The notes under the pieces: generated by a model
The model's database searches: none
Seen by the model: the letters and a program-made list of their open reading frames with translations, nothing else
What the model was told of the DNA's origin: nothing
Source: Centrapalus pauciflorus
Taxonomy: Eukaryota; Streptophyta; Magnoliopsida; Asterales; Asteraceae
Direction of reading: 5' to 3'
Length of the DNA stretch: 64,000 bases
Assembly: GCA_020465985.1 (NCBI GenBank)
Contig: JAANYP010003273.1
Location: forward strand, 144,518 to 208,517
Position numbers and translations under genes: made by a program
Part shown: positions 45,309 to 56,009 of the stretch, in pieces
Layout: each line of letters begins with the position of its first letter
Numbering within the stretch: position 1 is the stretch's first letter

Positions 45309-48300
45309 CTTTTAGAACCCGTTCAACGGTGACAGTTTCTCATCGAAGAGAATATGGTAGAATGACTAATACAGAATCATGAGAATGAAAATAGGCATTG
45401 GAAAACCGGATTAACGATTGAATATCACGAATTTAATGGAGTTTGTCTGAATCCAGAAGCTCTAATGGAATGGATGGCTACTGTAGAAGAGTTTGCTCAT
45501 TTCAAAGAGGTCTTTGATATTGAACGTGCATCATTAATGACCACAAGTCTACATGGTAGGGCATCAACATGGTGCAATGCATATAAATGGGAAATGGAGC
45601 CACGATTTACAACAAGAACGGAGAAACAAATAGATCAAGTGGTCATTATTTTAACAATTAGATGGTGTATTTGATTTATCATGGACACGATGATGACTTT
45701 GAGAACTCATTTAATGGTGACGGTTTGTCACCAAATATAATATGGTAGAGTGGTCGGGACTGAATCATGGGGATGAGAAAACTTCTTGGATGGCCAGATT
45801 GTCACGAAATCCATGAATTTGATGGAGTTTGATTCAATTCAGAACAGATAATCGAATGGCTGGCTACTGTAGAATAGGTTTTTCAATTCAAACATGTGTG
45901 TGATAACGAACGAGTATCATTGATGGCGACCAGTCTACATGGTTGAGCATCAGCATGGTGCCATGCATATGAACGAGAACTAGAGCTACTATTTATGACA
46001 TGAAGTGAAGAAAAGATAGATTAAGTGGTGATTCAATTAACCAATCGGATGATGGATTTGATTAATCGTGGACATGATGATGACTTTGAGAACTCATGCG
46101 ATGGTGACCATTCGTCTCTAAGGAGAATATGAAAGAGCGGCTAAGACGGAATCATGAGGATGACAATAGGAATTGGATGGTCGAAGAGACAATTGAAATC
46201 CTTAATTTAGATGGAGTTAGTCTGATCCAAAAGGGTTAATCGAAGAGGTTTTCCATTTCAAAGAGGCACGTGACAACGAACGTGTATCATTGTGGCCACT
46301 AGTTTACATTGTAGGGTATCATCATGGTGCAATGCATATGAATGGGAATTGTAGACACGATCTACAACACATATGGAGGAATAGATAGATTTAGTGGCTG
46401 TTCAATTATCCAATCAGATGGACTTAATTAATCGTGGACAAGATGATGACTTTGAGAATACGTTCAAATGTGACGATTAGTCACCAAACAGAATCTGGTA
46501 GAGCGGCTAAGATGAATCGTGAGGATGACAATAGGCATTGGAAGGACATATTGACGGTTGAAATCCTAGAATTTATGGAGTTAGTGTAAATCTAAAAGGG
46601 TTAGTCGAATGAGTGGCTACTATAGGAGATGTTTTTAATTGAGGTGTGTAGTATGGCGTGTATCATTGATGGCAACCAGTCTACATGGTAGGTCAACATC
46701 ATGGTGTCATGCATATGTATGGGAATTGAAGCCATGATTTATGACATGAATTGTGGAAGAGATAGATCAAGTCCTCTTTCACTTAACCAATCGGATGGTC
46801 GATTTTATTAATCACGGACATGATGATGACTTTGAGAACTCATTCAATGGTGACACTTCGACACCGCAGAGAATCTGGTAGATGGCTAAGAAAAAATCTT
46901 GGGAATGACAATATTTATTGGAAGACCGGATTGATGATTGAAATATAACAAATATTGGAGTTAGTCTGAATCTAGAAAGGTTAATCGAATGGATGGTTAT
47001 CAATCAAGAGGTTTTTGAATTCAAAGAGGTGTGTGATATTGAGTGTGCATCATTCATGCATATGAATGGGAATCAGAGACACAATTTACGACACGAATGG
47101 AGAAACAGATAAATCTAGTGGTCATTCAATTAACCAATCAGATGGTCGATGTGATTAATCATGCATACGATGATGACTATAAAAACTCGTTCAACGGTGA
47201 CGGTTCGTCACTGAAGTGAACCTGGTAGAGCACCTAATAAGGAATCATGGGGATGACAATAGTTATCGGAAGGCCAGATTGAAATCTAGAAATTTATGAA
47301 GTTAGTCTGAATCCAGAAGAATTAACTATATGGAAAGCTACTACAGACGAGGTTTTCAATTATTGATGTGTGATAACAAACGTATATAATTTATGGCCAC
47401 TACTCTATATGGTAGGGCATCAGCATGGTGCCATGCATATAAATGAGAATTGGAGCCATGATTTTTATTACACGAAGTGACGAACATACATAGATCAAAT
47501 GGTCATTCAATCAACCAACCGGATGGTGGATTTGAGTAATCATAGACACAATGATGACTTTGAAAACTCGTTAAATGGTGACGGTTTGTCGCAAAAGAGA
47601 ATCTAGTAGAGCTGCTAAGCTAAGACAGAATCTTGAGAATGACAATAGTTATTGGGAGGCTCGATTGACGTTTTAAATCCTAGACTTTGATGGAGTTAGT
47701 CTGAATCCATAAGCTTTAATTGAATGGCCGGCTACTGTAGAATAGGTTTTACAGTTCACAGAGGTGTGTCATTGATGGCCACTTCATCGAAGGGCATCTG
47801 CATGGCGTGATGCATATGAATGAGAATTGGAGCCACGATTTATGACACGATGTGAGGAACATATAGATCAAATGGTCGTGCACTTAACCTATCGAATGGG
47901 GGATTTGTTTAATCGTGGACATGATGATGACTTTGAGAACTTGTTTAATGACGACAATTTGTCCTTGAAGATAATTTGGTATAGCGGCTAAGATGGATTT
48001 GTGGTGATGACAATAGGCATTGGATTGCCAGATTGACGATTGAAATCCTAGAATTTGATGGAGTTAGTCTTAATATAGATGGGCTAATCAAGTGACAGGC
48101 TATTGTAGAAAAGATTTTTCAATTCAGAGAGGTGCGTGATGACGAACGTGTATCATTGATTGCCACTAGTCAACATGGTTGGGAATTAGTATGGTGCAAT
48201 GGATATGAATGGAAATTGGAGCCACGATGATGACTTTGAGAACTTGTTCAATGATGGAATGACCAAAGAGAATCTCGAGCGGCTAAGATGAAATCATGGG

Positions 48301-48820
48301 GATGACAATAGTTATTAGAAGGCTGAATTGACAATTAAAATCCTATAAATTTGGTGGAGTTAGTCTGAATCTTGAAGGGGTAATTGAATGGCCGACTATT
48401 GTAGAATAGGTTTTACAGTCCACAAAGGTGTGCAAACGTGTATCATTGATGGCCATCAGTCTACGTGGAAGGGCATCATTATGGTGCAATACATATGAAT
48501 AAGAATTGGAGCTCGAATTATGACACAAAGTGAGGAACAAATAGATCAAGTGTTCGTTCAATCAACCAATTGGATGATGGATTTGATTAATCATGGACAT
48601 GATGATGACATTGAGAACTCGTTTAATGGTGACAGTTCGTTCCCGAAAAGAATATGGAAGAGCGGCTAAGACGAAATCGTGAGGATGACAATGATGGCGG
48701 GATTGCCGATTGAAATACTAGAATTAGATAGAGTAATTTTTTGAATCCAGAAGGTTTACTCAAATGGATGGCTACTATATATTAGGTTTTTCATTTCAAA
48801 GATGCATGTGATAACGAACG
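45309..48820 (+). repeat. Gag-derived tandem array, segment 3 (about 9 units)
   Basis: Successive units are anchored near 45,682, 46,070, 46,437, 46,816, 47,162, 47,543, 47,917, 48,221 and 48,594. Spacings are 388, 367, 379, 346, 381, 374, 304 and 373 bp. The best-preserved reading is at 45465-45674 (MEWMATVEEFAHFKEV, SLMTTSLHGRASTWCNAY, EMEPRFTTRTEKQIDQVV). This shows that the end of one unit (capsid start) runs directly into the N-terminal linker of the next. All units carry stops or shifts. Unit boundaries are homogeneous, as expected for unequal crossing-over. Confidence 0.82.
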
Positions 48821-51800
48821 TGTAACACCCAACTTACCACAAACAGTACACGTCATTGATTACAAGTTGGCAATGCATTAAATAATAATTAAATAATTCA
48901 AGTGTTTGATACCACAGGTCCAAATGCATGATTCAAGTTACTTTAAGATACTTTATGTACAAAATATGTAAAGATATAATGGTGGTCTATTCTAGCTTCT
49001 AGAATCTTTGATCAGAGTGCGGAAGATTGAATAAGCTACCCGAGACCGCAAATATCCATGTCATAATAGGCATCAACAACTAGTCCAAAAGTCTGCTATC
49101 ATCAAGAATCCATGTTCACTTAGCCTGGGACGAACTACCTGCTATGTTCTTGCCCTTATCAGCTTTTCCTGAAAAGAGAGTTGTCATGACAAAGTAAGCT
49201 ACCACTGCTTAGTGATTTAACAGAGTTCCATTAGTTACGACACATATATAACATACTATCAGCTCATGTTGGCAAGGCAACACGTCAGAGACGGCAAAAG
49301 ATTTGGGGGATCAGCCCAATCTGTATTCCCATGTGTAAGGTCAAAGCTCTACAGGAAGTGTATGGAAACAGGTTAGATACGAAAGGAATCTACAGAATTC
49401 CCTCCTGTGAATGGAGATCTCGCATTCGGGCAGAGCAGATAATGCAGTATGCAGATGCAAATGTACCAATAAACAAGTAAGCATCAAACATGCTAAGTAA
49501 TTACATAGAATGTAAAAGTGAGCATGCAGTTCAAGGCATATCAGTTGTCAAGTTTCAGCAATGTCTAACATAAGTTCCCAACATACAATAAAGTAATCAA
49601 AAGAACATGCAGCAGCAGTTGTCCAGTTTCAGCAGTGTCTAACATACGTTCCTAACATACAATTAAGTAATCAAGAAACAAACAATAGCAGTTGTGTCCA
49701 TACAAGTCAGTAACGATTACCAATAAGTACCGAAATATATGCAAGTAAGTAATACAATCAGTCACTCACAGCGGTCCAGAGCAATGCAATTACAATATAG
49801 TGCTTAAGCAAGTTAAGTTGTCCGTATTACGCTGTCATACTGGTCAGTTCCTGCAGATCAGTTCCAATTCTAGCATATCAATGACCATTTCATACACATG
49901 ATCTATATAATCCTAATTGTATTATTAGGTTATTATCATGTTTTGTTGCCAAGTCCCTGGTAGTTCCTAATGTCCTAGAGTGAGCCTATTCGAATCATTT
50001 GTCCAATAAGTCCATAAGAATTCCTTAGGTCACTACCAAGGTATGACTTGAGTTCCTAGCAGATTCCTATGGTTTCTTAGGTTTTTACCTATGTATGGCC
50101 TTGTTTCAAGACCAAACATAGGGCAAGCAAGGCAGAAACACATCACACATAAGCAAAATAGGTCATAAGCTGGTCAAAGGCGTATCTTAGTCCCCTAAGT
50201 CAGTAGCCAAAGTCTCAGGTCAAATAGGTTAAGATTTTATGGCGATGGCCTAAACCTTGGCCAAATAGGCCATTCTCGGACAACTCTTAACCATGGCAGA
50301 ATACTTTGGGACAACATAGGCTAAACATAGGCTATTTGGTGTCCTTAGTGCACATGTCAATTTCCAAGTCATAGCTAGGTCGTTAAGTCATGGGTGTCCA
50401 TTTATAGGCTAGTCAAGCCCATTTAATGTCCGTTCAAGGTCATTTTCAATTACAACAAGGACATGCAGATATATAAAACAAAAGTTCTAAGGGTCTACAA
50501 CAATAAAACAAAAGTTTTTCCTGTTTTGAGTTAAGTCCCAAAGTCAATGGATCAAGTGGTGCATGTTTAGGGCATTAAAGAGTGTTAATTAGGCCCATTA
50601 GGCCTAATGAGGCCCAACAGTTGAAACAGCAAGTCAAATATATAAATTTAATTTTATAAAGTCAAAATACATCAAATTCATGTATTGGTCAAGGTCTGAA
50701 TCATACCTTATGAACAAGTTCATGCCTCATGGCCTCAAGAACTTATGATGGTCCTCAAGAACTTATAATGGTCCTCACGAACTTATGATGGTTCTCACGA
50801 ACTTATGATGGTCCTCACGAACTTAGTTGGCCAAGAACTTAGGTGATGGGTCACGAACTTAGTTGGTAGGTCACAAACTTAATCGTGGTTTCACGTTTTT
50901 TTTTTCATAATTTCGGCCTTTAAGCATGCATTTCCAGGTCAAAACTCATAAGAACACTAAGGGACATGTCTAAGATCAGATTGGGTCTATTTCTAATGCA
51001 TTTTCAGTTTATTTAAACACCCAAAACAGCCCTGTTTTTCCTCTTTTTTGTTCGACAGCACAGCAGCCAAAAGGCTGCGTTTTTTAGGTTTAAAACCGAG
51101 AAGAAGTAGGGAAAAACACGAAACTAACCTTGGTCCAAATTTTAGAACACTTGCACATGACTTTCCAAGCAAGAATCGAGTCCTAAACTCATGCAAAACA
51201 GCATCAAACGAATCAAATCGGGAATTTCCGATTTTTGCATAAAAACCGAAAATATGAAGAGTTTATGGGCGTTCTTACCTAAAATCTGAACCTAATCCTA
51301 CACACAATTTTAGAATCTTGTAGTACTCTTCGATATCTTTCCAATGATATATAGAACTCGAGATTTGGCAAAGAAATTTGAGAGAAAACTTAGAGAGAAG
51401 ATTGGAATTGAGAGAGTTTTCTAGAGAGAGGCTCTCAAAATCTAAATTTTTGAGGATGCAAAGAATGAGCAAATTTTTTTAGCCCTTACCCCCCCCCCCC
51501 CCTTATTAAATCCGAAATTTCAGCCCCAAATAGCAAAAGACTGATTTACCCTTAATGAAATGCTATATTTACGCTTGTTTGTCATTATTTTGCATTTTAA
51601 ATGCAAGAAATAGCAAGGAGGTATTTATTTTTGCTAGTACTTGTCTTTTTAGAATAATTTAATTTTATTAGTCTATTTTTATTATTCTCAAGTCTTTAAT
51701 CTTTCAATTTGCTAAATTTAATTGTTTAAATTTATCTTAACTAATTTAAGCAAGTTTCCTTAACTAATTATAACTTATTATAATTAATTACATACAAGGC

Positions 51801-51896
51801 ATATATTTCACATTATTAGACACAAATAGGCAAAATTACTTAATTATCCAAAGTTTGTTGCTATAATTTATATTTTATAAATTACAGGCTGTTACA
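48821..51896 (-). repeat. Solo LTR C, 3.1 kb
   Basis: The termini TGTAACA and TGTTACA are perfect inverted 7-mers and a perfect duplication GAACG lies at 48816-48820 and 51897-51901. On the minus strand it starts TGTAACAGCC and ends TTGGGTGTTACA, the form usual for plant gypsy LTRs. The minus strand also shows a CT-rich transcript-start-like region near 51440-51360 and a GT donor (TTTTAG then GTAAGA) near 51280. No primer-binding site, gag or pol is present. The frame at 51193-50993 is not clearly conserved in the other copy (11065-13192) and is not called. Confidence 0.82.
50730..50890. repeat. 21-bp minisatellite inside solo LTR C
   Basis: About five to six copies of a unit containing CACGAACTTATGATGGTC, followed by two diverged copies ending in ACTTAGTTGG. 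The other LTR C copy has only a single unit at the matching place (near 11765), so the expansion happened after the copies separated. Confidence 0.75.
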
Positions 51897-52158
51897 GAAC
51901 GTGTATCATTGATGGCGTCTACATGGTAGGGTATCAGCATGATGCCATGCATATGAAAGGGAATTGGAGCCACGATTTGTGACACATATGGAGGAACAAA
52001 TATATTAAGTGGTTATTCAATTAACCAATCAAGTTGTGGACTTAATTAATTATGGACAGGATGATGACTTTGGGAACGCGTTCAACGGTGATGGTTAGTC
52101 ACCAAAGAGAATCTGGTAGAGCGGATAAGACGGAATCATGGGGATGACAATAATTATT
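51897..52158 (+). repeat. Gag-derived tandem array, segment 4
   Basis: It resumes at GAACGTGTATCATTGATGG exactly where LTR C interrupted the previous unit, with the anchor near 52,053 (378 bp from the last one after removing LTR C). The unit ends at GGGGATGACAATAATTATT and is followed directly by LTR A. It contains no full capsid reading. Confidence 0.75.
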
Positions 52159-53136
52159 TGATGAGAACCAATCCAATGGTCAAGATGAAGAAGATCTATT
52201 AATGTGGAAGTTTGGGCCTATCACAACTTTTAAATGTAAGATGTTCCAAGATGCTACCAATTGACTTATTAAATCATGCCAGAATAGTGCTCCCGTGTCT
52301 TTGCAAAATAACCAAGCGAGCTTTATAATTTTGCTCCAAGTTGAAGCCCAAAATTAGCCCTTGTTTTCATAGCCCAATTTGTGGTCAAACATAACCCATG
52401 AATAAAGAATTTCGGCCAGCCCCACACTTAGCACATTTTTTGTCCATAACTCACTCAATTCAATTATGATTTGAGTCAAATAAAAGCCAGATAGCTAAGC
52501 CTTTTCACTAACTTTTCAAGAAGAATAAAACCAAAGAAAGGACCGTTTGTCACGTACAAGAAGCTACCCAAAAGAGTGTCCATGTTCAATGCAATTGTCA
52601 AGATTAATTACAAGGCAATTTGAATGTCTTTTCTTCATTTCAAGACATTTCGAAGGACATGGCCATTTACTTGGAGGATACTAAGGGTTTTTCAAGATAC
52701 AATGAACCAAGACACATTCTAGAAGATTCAAGTGGTGAAATGTCAAGAAGGCCCTTCTGATAAGTAGTTTTGCTTATTTGATAGCTTATCGTGATAGCTT
52801 TTGTTACTTATCTAGATGGTTGGTTTTCCATATATTTTTTTCTATAAATAGTGGCCAAAGTTCTCATTTGTAATCATCTTTCATTTGAATAATATTATGA
52901 GTTTTAACACTTCTTGTTCCTTATGAACATTTAGAACTTATCAAGTGTTCTAGCTTGTGGCGTTCGAAACTTATTAATCAACTTGGTGGGGTTGGTTGTG
53001 TCGCTTTCATATACCAAGGTTCTTGCCTCGTTTATAGGCAACGGGTCGCGGTTCTATCCATTTCTAATAATAAAATGCAATAGAACGACCAAGAAACTAG
53101 TGATCAATCTCATATTCATCGGGTGAGATCACATCA
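52159..53136 (+). repeat. 5' LTR of gypsy A copy 3 (complete reference copy)
   Basis: 978 bp, starting TGATGAGAACC and ending GAGATCACATCA, so TGATG and CATCA form inverted ends. The first 200 bases contain the degraded polyprotein tail (WKFGPIT-like). A TATA box CTATAAATAG lies at about 52842-52851. TTATT before it may be half of a target duplication, but the element's far end is outside the window. TGATG/CATCA ends plus a coding tail in the LTR are features I associate with the CRM clade. Confidence 0.85.
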
Positions 53137-53137
53137 C

Positions 53138-53149
53138 TTGGTATCAAAG
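53138..53149 (+). promoter_or_regulatory. Primer-binding site of gypsy A copy 3
   Basis: TTGGTATCAAAGC after the LTR end is one base off the standard TGGTATCAGAGC match to initiator tRNA-Met. Confidence 0.75.
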
Positions 53150-53707
53150 CTAGGTTTTATTGGTTTGTTTGTTTTTTTTTTCTACTTTTTCTTCCTCGTA
53201 TCTCTTTCTTTTCATCTTTGCATTGTGATAGTAGTCAATCTTGTCACAAGTTGGCTTGGTTGCTATTATTCCAATTTGGTAATTAAGGAAGTTATTTTCT
53301 ATCGTTAATTTTAGTTTTGTGCAATTTAGTTAAAAAAAAGAACGTAATTATCTTTTTATTAGTGTTTCTTTCTCTATTTCCGATTTCCTTTTAAGTATTA
53401 TTAGTATTGTTCATATTATTGTATTTGGGTTCATCTTGTCTTTTCGTAAGTTTTTTTTATAAGTTATAAATTCCTCAAGGCCACAAGCCCACTTGATTTT
53501 GATTTCTTTTAGTTTGTTTTAAACTTTAAGAGTTAAAAAGAGTGGTAAAAGCGGCTTGGTGAGATCATTTGAGGGTAAAATCCATTGATAACATACACGA
53601 GTGTCGAGTGAATACCATCAATCGAGAGAAACATGTGAGGGAATTCGTGGAGGAAGTAATCTTTTTATTGCTATCACTCTTCTTTTACTTTAGTTTACAG
53701 TGATAAA
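53150..53707 (+). other. Leader of gypsy A copy 3
   Basis: A T-rich leader, collinear with the inverted leader at 29651-30235. The frame at 53123-53308 is hydrophobic because the sequence is T-rich. It overlaps the LTR and primer-binding site, so I do not call it a gene. Confidence 0.6.
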
Positions 53708-54185
53708 TATGTCAGATGACCAACCTCTTCCAAATCTTCAACTTCAACTCTCATGGATGAAATGCGACGCTTAATGATGGCCAAGTTTAACCAAATCCAT
53801 GAAAGACTGGATCGATTGGAGACGAAAAGACCACATGTTCGGCCACCGTCCCAAGTTTCCCATGAGCATCACGAAAACGATGGTGGAAGTGAGGAATGGG
53901 AGTATGAAAGAAGAACATCACCATGACGAAGGTCACGAAGAGACAATAACTTGAATTCCATAAAGATGAAAATTCCATCTTTTCAAGGAAAGTCAGATCC
54001 GGAAGCTTACATCGTTTAAGAGACGTAGATGGAATTCATCTTTGATTGCCATGAATACTCTAACCGGAACAAGGTAAAACTCGCAGTTGTTTTATTTACT
54101 GATTATGCACTAACATGCTGGGATCAACTTGTGATTAGTAGACAAAGAAATGAAGAGAGACCCATCGATACTTGGTAAGAAATGA
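53708..54185 (+). pseudogene. gag: Gypsy A copy 3, gag
   Basis: Starting near ATG 53708 it reads MSDDQPLPNLQLQ, then after a shift MDEMRRLMMAKFNQIHERLD, HEHHENDGGS, and the capsid start KMKIPSFQGKSDPEAY, MEFIFDCHEYS, VKLAVVLFTDYALTCWDQLV, RPIDTW. Stops occur near 54020, 54045 and 54178. Near 54185 gag is joined directly to the end of RT through a deletion that removed the zinc knuckle, protease and most of RT. Confidence 0.75.
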
Positions 54186-54643
54186 AGAGCAAGAGCAAGC
54201 TTTTGAAAATCTCTAGTTTCAATTAACTCATGCTCCCTTGCTTTGTTTGCCAATTTTTGATAATACATTTGAAATTGAGTGCGATGCGTCAGGTTTTGGA
54301 ATTGGTGCGGTTTTTAATGCAAGAAGGGAAACCATTGACATATTTTAGTGAAAAGTTGAGCGGCGCAACTTTGAATTATCCCACTTATGACAAAGAGATG
54401 TATGCGTTGGTTCGTGCGCTAAAAACTTGGCGACACTATTTGTGGACTAAAGAGTTTGTAGTTCATACCAATCATGAGACCTTGAAGTTTCTAAAGGGCC
54501 AACAAAAGTTGAATGAGCGACATGCTAGGTTGATGGAGTTTCTTGAGACATTTCCTTATGTCATCCGATTCAAGAAAGGTAAGGAAAATATTGTAGCTGA
54601 TGCACTTTCACGGAGGTACTCTCTACTCTCTTCTCTTGACTAA
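54186..54643 (+). pseudogene. Gypsy A copy 3, RT end and RNase H
   Basis: It reads EEQEQAFENL, then the frame 54230-54643 with MQEGKPLTYFSEKLSGATLN, YDKEMYALVRALKTWRHYLW, VVHTNHETLKFLKGQQKLNE, FLETFPYVIRFKKGKENIVA, DALSRRYSL. This is Ty3/gypsy RNase H with the TNHETL and DALSRR landmarks. The element is cut at 54674 by copia element 2. Integrase and the 3' LTR, if they remain, lie beyond the window. Confidence 0.85.
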
Positions 54644-54674
54644 TATTCTTGGTTTTGAACAAATCAAAGAGTTG

Positions 54675-55333
54675 TGTTGGTACACCCTGTGTGACGATAG
54701 CAGTCTAATCGATCTGCATTATGGCTTAAGTAATATTCTGAGTATTAACAAGTGTTTTGATATATATGTTTATATGTGTTTGTCTGTTATTGATTGTGTG
54801 TTTGAACTTGGTGTAACATATTACAAGAAGTTCAAACATAAAGGTCAAAGATTAACTCAAGCATAAGTAAAACATAAGTTTCATCACTTAAGAGTTTAAG
54901 TGTTTTTGGGTAGATTCGAATTACTTAAGGGAATACATTCGAATCTGAGATAGATTCGAATGAGACCTTAGATTCAAATGGGCTAGATTCGAGACTGTCA
55001 ATATGGACAGACTTGAATGGGCCTTGGGCCAGATTCGAGCTTGGCCCACAACAGACTCGAATCAGGGTCTATAATTAGGGATAGACTCGAATAATTAGAG
55101 AACCTTTGGCAGAATTCGTGAGGAATTAAGCAAGAGGCGATCTCGAGTTTATCAGCTAGGTGAGTGCCGTTTCGGAGAGAATTAGTTCGTAGGATCGTTC
55201 GTGTGTCGTTCGTTCAGCGTCTAATAGTCTCCGTGTTCCGTTGGTTGAGAGTTGTCCGTCTAACCGTCAACGAGGATTCCGCACTCGTTCACGGATCCGC
55301 GTCTAGATAGATCTTGCAGTCGTAGACCTTACA
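54675..55333 (+). repeat. 5' LTR of copia element 2
   Basis: 659 bp, from TGTTGGTACACCC to GACCTTACA. It differs noticeably from both LTRs of element 1, including indels, so the two elements are separate insertions and not a recent segmental duplication. A TATA-like TCTATAATTAG lies near 55068, with TCGA-motif clusters near 54910-55090. Confidence 0.92.
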
Positions 55334-55335
55334 AG

Positions 55336-55345
55336 TGGTATCAGA
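55336..55345 (+). promoter_or_regulatory. Primer-binding site of copia element 2
   Basis: TGGTATCAGA follows the LTR by two bases and then reads AAC where element 1 has GCC. The initiator-Met match is thus shortened by mutation. Confidence 0.8.
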
Positions 55346-56009
55346 AACTACGGAGTGTTCTTGGTGTTCTTCGTGTTCATCAGATACATTCTAGGTTTCT
55401 TGACGCTAGTTGGACGGTTTTGCTCTCAAAAACGTGTTTGTGAGCTTAGCAAATTCATATTCGGGAAACACTTTGTGGTTTTTCACGTTTTTGATCGAAA
55501 TCATTATTTTTCGTTTGAAAAATAGTGATTTAATCTGTAAAACGTCAAAAAATCAAAGTGTTAGCCGTTTTTCGAGTTTGCGGCGCTCGAATCTATAGGG
55601 GTAATTAGGGTTTCACTTTACTCTCGAGTCTACCCTAAATACGCTCCTTTCGAGTCAATTTCAGAGAGTTTCGAGTCTACTTTGTTTCGAATCTGTTACT
55701 TCATTCGAATTGGATCTCGAGTCTATAGTAGTTTCGAGTTTATTTCGAGTCTGGTACTGTTTCGATTCTGTGCTTCGATTCTGCTGACATTCGAATCTGC
55801 TGAGCCTTCGATTCTAAGGACCATCGATTCTAAGGAGTTGTTCGAATCTGACATAATTTCGAATCTAATTGACTTTTAAGACTTAATCGAATTTAATCTC
55901 AAAAGATTTAATATTAATTAGTTTCGAATCTATCTAGATTCGAATAAGTTAGTCTAAATCAGTTTCGAATTAAATTAATTAAGTTCAAATTCAATTTGTT
56001 TCAGAAAAG
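55346..56009 (+). other. Leader of copia element 2, dense in TCGA motifs
   Basis: Untranslated leader with many TTCGAGTCT, TTCGAATCT and TTCGATTCT words between about 55560 and 55990. Landmarks such as GTTTGCGGCGCTCGAATCT are shared with element 1. Frames at 55410-55598 and 55682-55879 are not conserved in element 1 and are not called. Confidence 0.7.
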
